Below are positions 33,887-41,107 of a DNA stretch of 59,024 nucleotides, piece after piece. The stretch comes from an uncultured Collinsella sp. Its GTDB lineage: Bacteria > Actinomycetota > Coriobacteriia > Coriobacteriales > Coriobacteriaceae. The notes under the pieces are model-generated. The model did no database searches. It was not told the origin of the DNA and saw nothing but the letters and a program-made list of their open reading frames with translations. Made by a program: the position numbers and the translations under genes. The stretch spans positions 1 to 59,024 of the forward strand of contig CATYZE010000012.1 of assembly GCA_958415525.1 (NCBI GenBank). The letters run 5' to 3'. Position 1 is the stretch's first letter. Each line of letters begins with the position of its first letter.

Positions 33887-35665
33887 ATGGACGCCATCGT
33901 AAAGATGCTCGAAAAGCATCAACCGTTCTTTGAGAAGATCTCGAGGAACATCTACCTCCAGGCCATTAAGGACGGATTCCTTGGGTGCATGCCCATCGTC
34001 CTCACCTCTTCGATCTTTCTACTGATTGCCACCCTTCCTGGCGTAGTTGGCATCACGCTGCCCCAGCCGCTCATCGACTGGTGCAACAAGCTGTACAACT
34101 TCACCATGGGCGTCATGGGCATCATGGTTGCCGGCACCACTGCCAAGAACTTCACGGCATCCATGAACCGTCGTATGCCCGCCGGCAAGGTGCTCAACGA
34201 CGGCTCCACCATGGTTGCTGCCCAGTGCAGCATGCTGCTGCTCGCAGTCACGCAGTTCACCACCAAGCTCAACGGCTCCGAACTTTCGGTCTTCGACTGC
34301 ACCAGCATGGGCACGCGCGGTCTGTTCTCGGCCTATATCGCCGCGTTCATTACCGTGTGGGTCTATAAGTTCTGCGTCTCGCGCGATCTGACCATTAAGC
34401 TGCCCAAGGAGGTCCCGGGCGCCATCGCTCAGAACTTCCGCGACATCATCCCCTTTGGCGGCGCCGTCATCATCTGCGGCATCATCGATGTCGTCGTGCG
34501 CAACCTCATGGGCGTTCCGTTCTCCGAGCTGCTTATCAAACTGCTCTCCCCGCTCTTTACCGCTGCAGAAACCTATCCTGGCCTTATCCTTATCCAGGCA
34601 GCCACCGCGTTCTTCTGGTTCATCGGCGTCCACGGCCCCTCGATTGTCCAGCCGGGCATCGACCCCATCCGTCTTGCCAACCAGGCCGAGAACCTGCAGG
34701 TTCTGCTGGCCGGTGGTCACCCCGCCCATTCCCTCACCTTTAACATGTCGCTCGTGGGTGAGTTCGGCGGCACCGGCGCCACGTTCATCGTGCCGCTTCT
34801 GCTGATTCTCTTTATGAAGTCCAAGCAGCTCAAAGCCGTCGGTAAGGCCTCGATTGTTCCTGTTGCCTTCGCCGTCAACGAACCGCTGCTCTTTGGCGCG
34901 CCGATGATTCTTAACCCCTACATGCTCATCCCCTTTGTTGCCGCCGGCTGCGTCAACGTAAGCGTTGCCAAGTTCTTTATCGATAATGTGGGCATGAACG
35001 GCTTCTCCTTCGTGGTGCCTTGGGCCACCCCCGCCCCCATCGGCATCTTCATCACCACAAACTTCCAGCTTATCGCCCTGGTGTTTGTCGCGATCATCAT
35101 CTTGCTGGACGCCATCATCTACCTGCCGTTCTTGAAGGCATACGATAAGCTGCTCTGCGACCAGGAGGCCGAGCGCGCCGCCGAGCTGGGTCTTGAGTCC
35201 GATGGTGCTGCCACCATCGCCGCCAGCACCTCTGCGCCCGCTGTCGAGCAGACTACCGCTTCCGTCGAGCCGACCGCCGCTGCCGCCGACAGCAAGCCTG
35301 TCGCCGATCAGCCCGAGCCCGCCGCCGACGCATCCGCTAAGAAGGGTGTCGACGGTCTGAAGGTCCTCGTCCTGTGCGCCGGCGCCGGCACCTCTGCCAT
35401 GCTCGCCAACGCCATCAAGGAAGGTGCTGCGCAGACCGGAGAGAACATCGCTTCCTCCGCAGGCGCCTATGGCCAGCACACTGCCATCATGGATCAGTAC
35501 GACGTTATCGTGCTCGCCCCGCAAGTCCGTAGCTACTACAACGACATGAAGGCCGACACCGATCGCCTGGGCATTAAGCTGCTCGCCCCGCGCGGTAAGG
35601 AATATATCGACCTTACTCGCGACCCCGCTGGCGCCATTAAGTGGCTCCGCGAGAACCTCGACTAG
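33887..35665 (+). CDS. PTS lactose-family IICB component (LacE-like), cluster 3
   Basis: A 592-residue permease: IIC domain 1-420 (FWFIGVHGPSIVQP, AFAVNEPLLFGAP), Ala/Pro/Glu linker (about 430-490), IIB domain with phospho-Cys in VLVLCAGAGTSAMLANAI. The ATG at 33887 follows AAAGGAG; an ATG nine codons upstream has no site. It shares MNRRMPAGKVLNDGSTMVAAQ and the IIB sequence with cluster 2. A LacG gene follows after 76 bases with a hairpin. Confidence 0.93.
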   Translation: MDAIVKMLEKHQPFFEKISRNIYLQAIKDGFLGCMPIVLTSSIFLLIATLPGVVGITLPQPLIDWCNKLYNFTMGVMGIMVAGTTAKNFTASMNRRMPAGKVLNDGSTMVAAQCSMLLLAVTQFTTKLNGSELSVFDCTSMGTRGLFSAYIAAFITVWVYKFCVSRDLTIKLPKEVPGAIAQNFRDIIPFGGAVIICGIIDVVVRNLMGVPFSELLIKLLSPLFTAAETYPGLILIQAATAFFWFIGVHGPSIVQPGIDPIRLANQAENLQVLLAGGHPAHSLTFNMSLVGEFGGTGATFIVPLLLILFMKSKQLKAVGKASIVPVAFAVNEPLLFGAPMILNPYMLIPFVAAGCVNVSVAKFFIDNVGMNGFSFVVPWATPAPIGIFITTNFQLIALVFVAIIILLDAIIYLPFLKAYDKLLCDQEAERAAELGLESDGAATIAASTSAPAVEQTTASVEPTAAAADSKPVADQPEPAADASAKKGVDGLKVLVLCAGAGTSAMLANAIKEGAAQTGENIASSAGAYGQHTAIMDQYDVIVLAPQVRSYYNDMKADTDRLGIKLLAPRGKEYIDLTRDPAGAIKWLRENLD

Positions 35666-35680
35666 TTTCCTCCCTCTGTT

Positions 35681-35707
35681 GGTGCCCGGATCCCCTGTTC
35701 GGGCACC
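35681..35707 (+). other. Intercistronic hairpin between IICB and LacG genes, cluster 3
   Basis: Perfect 8-bp stem GGTGCCCG / CGGGCACC, no T-run, in the 76-base gap. Confidence 0.55.
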
Positions 35708-35741
35708 TCTCCCTATTCGAATCCCACAGAAAGGATGACTC

Positions 35742-37163
35742 ATGACCAACCCCATGCAGTTCCCCGACGGCTTTGTGTTTGGCGGCGCCACTGCTGCTTA
35801 CCAGGTTGAGGGCGAGACCCGTACGCACGGCAAGGGCAAAGTGCCCTGGGACGATTTCCTGGCAGCCCAGGGTCGCTTCTCCCCCGACCCCGCAAGCGAT
35901 TTCTACAACAAGTATCCGGTCGATATCGACCTGTGCCAGCGCTTCGGCATCAACGGTATCCGCGTCTCCATCGCTTGGAGCCGCATCTTCCCCAACGGCA
36001 CTGGCGAGATCAACCCCGAGGGTGTCGCCTTCTATCACGAGCTCTTTGCCACCTGCAATAAAGCCGGCGTTATCCCCTATGTCACGCTCGATCACTTTGA
36101 TACGCCCGAGGCCTTTTACCAGAACGGCGGCGAGGGCTTCCTGACGCGCACGACGATCGACGCCTTTGTCGAGTACGCCAAGTTCTGCTTTGCCGAGTTC
36201 ACCGAGGTCAAGCACTGGTTTACCTTTAACGAGATTCCCGCGACCGCCGAGGGCAGTTTTATCGTCGGCAACTGGCCGCACGGCGAGAAGTATCGTCTGG
36301 ACAAGGCCTTCCAGCTCATGCACAACATGATGGTAGCCCACGCCAAGGCTGTCGTCGCCTTCCATGAGGGCGGCTTTGAGGGCGAGATCGGCATTGTCCA
36401 GAACCTGGAGCCCAAGTATCCCCTCGACCCCAACAACGCCGCCGACTGCGAGGCAGCCCGCATGGCCGACGTCATCAACAACCGCTGGGTACTCGACGCC
36501 ACCTTCCGCGGCCACTATGCAGCCGATACCATGGAAGCCGCAACCAAGTTGGTACATATCGCCGGCGGCGAGCTCGACGTCCGCGACGAGGACATCGCCG
36601 CGCTGACCGCCGCGCTCCCCTACAACGATTGCCTGGGCGTCAATACCTACAAGTGTCAGTTCCTGCGTGCCGCCGAGGGCGAAAACGACATCAACCACAA
36701 TGGCACTGGCGACAAGGGCTCCTCGCGCTGGTTCCTCAAGGGCGTTGGTGAGTCATGCGTGCGCGAAGGCGTACCCACCACCGATTGGGACTGGATTATC
36801 TATCCCGAGGGCCTGTACGATCTGCTGCTCCGCATTAAGAACGATTACCCCAACTACAAGAAGATCTACATCACCGAGAACGGCATGGGCTATAAGGACG
36901 ACTTTGAGGACGGCTTTATCGACGACGCCCCTCGCATCGACTACATGCGTCAGCATCTCGCGTGGATCCTCAAGGCGATTGACGGCGGCGTGAACGTCGA
37001 CGGCTACTTTGTGTGGTCGCTGCAGGACCAGTTCTCCTGGACCAACGGCTACAACAAGCGCTACGGCCTGTTCTACATCGACTTTGAGACCCAGAAGCGC
37101 TATCCCAAGGCGAGCGCGTACTGGTACAAGAACGTCGCGGAGACCGGCCTGCTCATGGCCTAG
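35742..37163 (+). CDS. lacG: 6-phospho-beta-galactosidase (GH1, LacG-like), cluster 3
   Basis: A 473-residue GH1 enzyme very like the cluster 1 enzyme: FGGATAAYQVEGETRTHGKGKVPWDDFL, WSRIFPNGTGEINPEG, acid/base Glu in TFNEIP, nucleophile Glu in YITENGMGYKD and phosphate-binding SWTNGYNKRYGLFYIDFETQKRYPK. The usual LHHFDTP reads LDHFDTP, changing the first His but keeping the second, conserved one. GAAAGGA precedes the ATG. Confidence 0.93.
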   Translation: MTNPMQFPDGFVFGGATAAYQVEGETRTHGKGKVPWDDFLAAQGRFSPDPASDFYNKYPVDIDLCQRFGINGIRVSIAWSRIFPNGTGEINPEGVAFYHELFATCNKAGVIPYVTLDHFDTPEAFYQNGGEGFLTRTTIDAFVEYAKFCFAEFTEVKHWFTFNEIPATAEGSFIVGNWPHGEKYRLDKAFQLMHNMMVAHAKAVVAFHEGGFEGEIGIVQNLEPKYPLDPNNAADCEAARMADVINNRWVLDATFRGHYAADTMEAATKLVHIAGGELDVRDEDIAALTAALPYNDCLGVNTYKCQFLRAAEGENDINHNGTGDKGSSRWFLKGVGESCVREGVPTTDWDWIIYPEGLYDLLLRIKNDYPNYKKIYITENGMGYKDDFEDGFIDDAPRIDYMRQHLAWILKAIDGGVNVDGYFVWSLQDQFSWTNGYNKRYGLFYIDFETQKRYPKASAYWYKNVAETGLLMA

Positions 37164-37185
37164 TTTCAGCCGCATACCCCTTGTC

Positions 37186-37230
37186 GGCCGCATGCGAATC
37201 CCCCACGGGTCGCATGCGGCCTTTTTGTTT
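37186..37230 (+). terminator. Terminator of cluster 3
   Basis: 12-bp stem GGCCGCATGCGA / TCGCATGCGGCC followed by TTTTTGTTTTT. Confidence 0.9.
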
Positions 37231-37255
37231 TTGGCCGGGCCGCGCGGACCCTTTG

Positions 37256-37552
37256 TCTCGATCTGTAACATCTAGCAGGGTTTTTCGGTCATAGCTGTTA
37301 CAGATCAAGACAAAGACCGCAGCCCGATCCGAAACATCTCAATCTGTAACATCTAGACCGGTTTTAACCGTCTACCTGTTACAAATCGAGACAAACGGAT
37401 GGGCCGCCCCGCAAGATCTCAATCCATAACATCTAGACCGGTTTTTGCCGTCCAGTTGTTACAGATTGAGACAAACCTGAGAACCATTCCACCAACATCT
37501 CAATCTGTAACATTTAGCCGAGTTTCTCGTTCCTACCTGTTACAGATTGAGA
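37256..37552 (+). repeat. Array of four 55-nt palindromic elements (array 4)
   Basis: Elements 37256-37310, 37337-37391, 37417-37471 and 37498-37552; periods 81, 80 and 81 bp. Inner 25 bases follow the pattern TCTAG-CCGG-TTTTT-CCGTC-TACC with variation, all in the same orientation. It lies between the cluster 3 terminator and the fic operator. Confidence 0.93.
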
Positions 37553-37606
37553 CAATTAGATGGCGGAACCCACTCTTTCCAAGCAGCTATGGAGCGCTGC
37601 CCCGAG

Positions 37607-37683
37607 CTTTCGGTATCACGAACATACTTTCGGTATCATTTCATGGTATTATGATACCGAAAATATGTTCGTGATACCGAAAG
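37607..37683. promoter_or_regulatory. 33-bp inverted repeat overlapping the fic promoter and ribosome site
   Basis: Arms 37607-37639 and 37651-37683 match at 32 of 33 positions. Each arm holds CTTTCGGTATCA twice in direct order, 23 bp apart (the second copy lacks part), so four TTTCGGTATCA boxes are present. The right arm runs into the GAAAGGA ribosome site of the fic gene. It could be an operator for autoregulation or an mRNA hairpin hiding the start. Confidence 0.8.
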
Positions 37684-37690
37684 GAACCCC

Positions 37691-38923
37691 ATGCGCCAGT
37701 TCGATTACGCCACAGTTCCAGCGGAGCTCGAAATAACTCCGATCACCAACCTCCTTCTCTCGATACGCGAGCATAAAGGCAGGCAGCTTGTTCTGAGCCA
37801 AGTCAAACCTGAGCTTCTGTCATCTCTTATGGAGGAAGCGAAGATTCAAAGCACCCAATCCTCAAACGGACTTGAAGGAATCGTCACCACTCAAAAAAGG
37901 CTCAAAGCGATCATGGCGTATTCCACCAAACCAAGCTCCCGTGCAGAGGAAGAGATCGCTGGATACCGAGACGCACTATCGCTTATTCACGAGTACCACG
38001 GCTCCATCCCTATCACGCCGTCGGTCATTCTGCAGCTGCATCGTGACCTCATGGCGCACACAGCCATCTCATATGGGGGTCATTGGAAAGATAGCGATAA
38101 CGAAATCGTCTCCATCGATGATCAAGGCAATCGATATGTGCGCTTTAGGCCCCCCTCGGCCCTAGCAACCCCGGGGCTTATCGAGGAAGCTTGTAAATCT
38201 CTCAACGATGCTTTATCTCGCCAAGTCTGCGACCCCCTTCTTATATCGCTCCGCTTTGTCTTCGATTTTGTCAACATTCATCCCTTCAACGATGGCAATG
38301 GCAGGATGAGCCGACTCCTTACAACGCTGCTGCTCGAAAAGACTGGATACGACGTTGCACGTTACATCAGCATCGAACGACTTATTGAAGACAACAAAGC
38401 GCTTTACTACAACGCCCTCGCTGCAAGCTCTACTGGATGGAATGAAAATCAAAACACCGAAGTGCCCTTTATCCGTTTCATGCTCGGAACCACCCTGGCG
38501 GCCTACCGACAGCTCGAACAGCGCACCCTGATTAAATCCACCACTCGCCCCATGTCGAAGCAAGCGCGCATAGCTGGTCTATTTCAGCAGAGACCCGGCG
38601 TCATTAAGAAATCCGACATCCAGTCCAACTGCCCCGATATCAGCGAGGTAACAGTTAAACGAACCCTCAGTCAGCTTGTTAGTTGCGGTGCAATCGGAAA
38701 AACAGGAGCAGGTCGTTCGACGGGCTATACGCTCAAAGACGTCCACGCTCTGGAATTATTCATGCAGTCCACAACACCCGATGGCGACCAAGCAATTACT
38801 AAAGAATCCCCAAAGGAAAAGATTCTTGAGCGCATGAACCGAGCCGAGGATGAAAGCAGCGAGGGGCTCTACGAAGACTACGATTCATTCTCAAGGGACA
38901 TCAGGACAAAATACGGAATCTAG
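37691..38923 (+). CDS. Fic family protein with N-terminal inhibitory motif and winged helix
   Basis: A 410-residue Fic/DOC protein. The catalytic loop is H197-PFNDGNGR, complete for AMP (or other NMP) transfer. An SxxxEG motif in an N-terminal helix (S58-E62-G63, QSSNGLEG) is the class II auto-inhibitory helix. The Fic_N region is at 1-80 and the core at about 100-260. The C-terminal part (about 285-365: KQARIAGLFQQRPGVIKKSDIQ..VTVKRTLSQLVSCGAIGKTGAGRSTGYTL) is a winged helix, so the protein can probably bind DNA, perhaps its own inverted-repeat operator. Codon use is less biased than in the neighbouring sugar genes, which suggests transfer. No antitoxin gene is beside it. Confidence 0.92.
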   Translation: MRQFDYATVPAELEITPITNLLLSIREHKGRQLVLSQVKPELLSSLMEEAKIQSTQSSNGLEGIVTTQKRLKAIMAYSTKPSSRAEEEIAGYRDALSLIHEYHGSIPITPSVILQLHRDLMAHTAISYGGHWKDSDNEIVSIDDQGNRYVRFRPPSALATPGLIEEACKSLNDALSRQVCDPLLISLRFVFDFVNIHPFNDGNGRMSRLLTTLLLEKTGYDVARYISIERLIEDNKALYYNALAASSTGWNENQNTEVPFIRFMLGTTLAAYRQLEQRTLIKSTTRPMSKQARIAGLFQQRPGVIKKSDIQSNCPDISEVTVKRTLSQLVSCGAIGKTGAGRSTGYTLKDVHALELFMQSTTPDGDQAITKESPKEKILERMNRAEDESSEGLYEDYDSFSRDIRTKYGI

Positions 38924-39031
38924 TCATTTCTCGGAACAACCTCGTTCTTGCTATCTGCCCACATTTGCGCGTCATGGTGAAGCGGTTATCCTCGCGCCGG
39001 CAGGGGGCAGAAGTATCGCCTGTTGCGCTAG

Positions 39032-39796
39032 TTAGCAAATGACCTGCGTGTGCTCCTCGATGGCGGCGCGGTCTTCTGCCGAGATGCTCGGCTCGCATAC
39101 TACGGCGTCCAGGTTGTCCAGACGGCAGAAGGTGTAGAAGTCGCGCTTGCCGATCTTGCTGGAGTCGGCGATGAGGTAACGCGAGTCTGCCTTGCTAAAG
39201 GCGAGCTGTTGGATGCGGCCCTCGTCCATGTTGGACGTAGATACGTCGCCATCCAAAATGCCGTTCGCGCCGATAAAGGCGGCGTCGATCCCCAGTGCGC
39301 GCAGGGTGTCCTCGGCCGTGGGGCCCACAAAGGCGGCAGTGCGGCGGCGGTACATGCCGCCCACGAGACACAGATCGCAGTCCTCGCGTGCCTCGAGCAG
39401 ATTAAAGACCGAAAGCGAGTTGGTCACGATGCGCAAACGGCACGCCGGCAGCATCGAGGCCATCTGTTCAACCGTGGTGCCCGTGCCCAAAAAGATGGTC
39501 GAGCCTTCCTCGATGAGCTCCACGGCACGGCGCGCGATCTGCAGCTTTTCCTCAGCATGCTTGGTGCGCTTTTCGCTGTGCGAGTACTCATGGCGCAGCA
39601 TCGCATGGGGGCGGCCCTGCGCACTGCGAGCACCGCCGTGCACGCGCTCAATCTCGCCCAAGCTCGCAAGTTCCTCAAGGTCGCGGCGGATCGTCATATC
39701 CGAGACACCCAGTGCATCCGAAATCTCCTTGACCGAGACCGTGCCCTGCTCCTCGAGCAGCTGACGAACTTTATCCTGACGCTCCGCCTTGATCAT
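39032..39796 (-). CDS. DeoR family regulator, LacR-like
   Basis: A 254-residue DeoR protein, the usual length of LacR. Winged helix-turn-helix at 5-60 (RQDKVRQLLEEQGTVSVKEISDALGVSDMTIRRDLEELASLGEIERVHGGA), sensor domain with IFLGTGTTVEQMA, CLVGGMYRRRTAAFVG and RYLIADSSKIGKRDFYTF. AAAGGAG lies before the ATG at 39796; a much longer frame to 39937 has no site. It is divergent from gatABC. The 10-bp direct repeat CGAACA-N4-CGA(A/T)C found before gatA, lacA, the PTS IIA and a LacG gene is the likely target, with tagatose-6-phosphate as plausible inducer by analogy with LacR. Confidence 0.9.
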   Translation of the reverse strand: MIKAERQDKVRQLLEEQGTVSVKEISDALGVSDMTIRRDLEELASLGEIERVHGGARSAQGRPHAMLRHEYSHSEKRTKHAEEKLQIARRAVELIEEGSTIFLGTGTTVEQMASMLPACRLRIVTNSLSVFNLLEAREDCDLCLVGGMYRRRTAAFVGPTAEDTLRALGIDAAFIGANGILDGDVSTSNMDEGRIQQLAFSKADSRYLIADSSKIGKRDFYTFCRLDNLDAVVCEPSISAEDRAAIEEHTQVIC

Positions 39797-39858
39797 TTTT
39801 ACTCCTTTGAGTGGTTTTGTTCGCATTAATAGTAATCGAACAGTTATGCTCACTCTCC

Positions 39859-40107
39859 CCAAACGGTCGGTTTTTCCCGGTGAACGGTAGGATAGTAAAC
39901 GCCAAACGTTGAATATCGAATGTATCCGACGCATCAACTTCAGCTATACATAGGCAAAAAGCTGCGATTTTAAAATCATTTCAGTCCAAAGCGCCTCAAT
40001 AAAGCAAATTGAACTTTACCGAACAATTGAAAACAGATTGACACACTAATTCTCTTAGACTTAAATTACAGGCGACTTAAACAAGCAGATTCGAACACAT
40101 TCGATCT
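39859..40107. promoter_or_regulatory. gatABC-deoR control region
   Basis: In the 336-base gap: ACCGTT direct repeat on the minus strand at 39859-39888 (AACGGT at 39862 and 39883); a good sigma-70 promoter for gatA, TTGACA (40038-40043), 17 bases, TTAAAT (40061-40066); and CGAACACATTCGATCT (40092-40107), a LacR-like direct repeat just downstream of the expected start of transcription. Confidence 0.7.
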
Positions 40108-40132
40108 GCATGGAACGGAAGGAGCTGCAGAC

Positions 40133-40624
40133 ATGTCCGCAAAGAGCAATCTGTTCTTCGAAGACACCGTGTTTGTTTGCGACCGCACTACGCAAGAAGA
40201 GGTCTTTACCGAGATCGCCAATAAGCTATCGCTTAAAAACTATGTGGCGCCCGCGTTTCTCGAGAACATCATCGAGCGCGAGAAGGGTTACCCCACCGGC
40301 ATGGATATGTCCGTCGTCGACCCCGAGCTGCCCAGCTTTGCCGTTCCCCACACCGAGGTCGAGTTCGTTCACACCCGTCGCATCGTCCCCGTCAAGCTGA
40401 CGACCCCCGTCGAGTGGCACTCCATGATCGACCCCTCGCAGACCTTCCCCGTCTCGTTCCTGTTCATGATCCTCAACGACGATAAAGAGGCCCAGGTGGG
40501 CATCCTCGCCAAGATCATGGACTTCGTTAACGCTCTTGGCACCGATCGCGTCAAGGAGCTGTTCTCCATGACCGACACCAAGGCCATCTACCAGTTCTTG
40601 GTCGACAACTTTCCTGCCGACTAG
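40133..40624 (+). CDS. gatA: PTS galactitol-type IIA component
   Basis: A 163-residue IIA of the fructose/mannitol/galactitol fold. The phospho-His is H73 in FAVPHTEVEFV. GGAAGGAGCTG precedes the ATG. It is the first gene of gatA-gatB-gatC. Because no galactitol-phosphate dehydrogenase is present here and LacAB are, the system may import galactose as galactose-6-phosphate, as gat-type systems of streptococci do; galactitol is the alternative. Confidence 0.92.
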   Translation: MSAKSNLFFEDTVFVCDRTTQEEVFTEIANKLSLKNYVAPAFLENIIEREKGYPTGMDMSVVDPELPSFAVPHTEVEFVHTRRIVPVKLTTPVEWHSMIDPSQTFPVSFLFMILNDDKEAQVGILAKIMDFVNALGTDRVKELFSMTDTKAIYQFLVDNFPAD

Positions 40625-40677
40625 CCAATCACTTTTAGGAATCCGCGGGGCACCCCGCACAGAGAAAGGAATTTATC

Positions 40678-40983
40678 ATGATTAAGGTTCTCGCAGCTTG
40701 TGGCGCCGGTGTTAACTCTAGCCACCAGATCAAGGACGCCATCGAGTCCGAGTTCAAGAATCGCGGCTACAACCTGCATTGCGACGCCGTGATGATCAAG
40801 GACGTTAACGAGGAGATGCTCTCTCAGTACGACATCTTCGCTCAGATCGCCAAGACCGATTTTGGCTTTGAGGTTAAGACCCCGATCGTCGACGCCGGCC
40901 CGATCCTTTACCGCATGCCCGCCATGGCTAAGCCGGTTTACGACAAGATCGAGGCCATTATCAAGGAAAAGGGTCTCAACTAA
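40678..40983 (+). CDS. gatB: PTS galactitol-type IIB component
   Basis: A 101-residue IIB. The phospho-Cys is C8 in VLAACGAGVNSSHQIKDAI. It takes phosphate from GatA and passes it to the sugar bound by GatC. GAGAAAGGA precedes the ATG. It ends before a strong terminator-like hairpin that separates it from gatC. Confidence 0.93.
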   Translation: MIKVLAACGAGVNSSHQIKDAIESEFKNRGYNLHCDAVMIKDVNEEMLSQYDIFAQIAKTDFGFEVKTPIVDAGPILYRMPAMAKPVYDKIEAIIKEKGLN

Positions 40984-41019
40984 TAGATTTGCAGCTTCGC
41001 ACTGCACGCTCTTTGGCTT

Positions 41020-41060
41020 AAAAGGAAGATGGCGACCGGGAACGACATCTTCCTTTTTTT
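41020..41060 (+). terminator. Strong terminator-like hairpin between gatB and gatC
   Basis: 12-bp perfect stem AAAAGGAAGATG / CATCTTCCTTTT followed by TTT, with 7 T in all. It would stop a large part of transcripts before gatC, lowering the membrane subunit relative to the soluble ones. Confidence 0.85.
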
Positions 41061-41107
41061 GAAGCAACACACGGAAAAGGTATTGCTCTTTTAGGAAAGA
41101 AGGAGAC

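Noticed and set aside
37256..37552. CRISPR array
   Set aside because: Period and spacer lengths look CRISPR-like, but the units are 55-nt palindromes with alternating arms and variable interiors, arrays hold only 2-4 units, and no cas gene is present.
37691..38923. Fic toxin-antitoxin pair
   Set aside because: No small antitoxin gene flanks it; the inhibitory SxxxEG motif is within the same protein (class II Fic).
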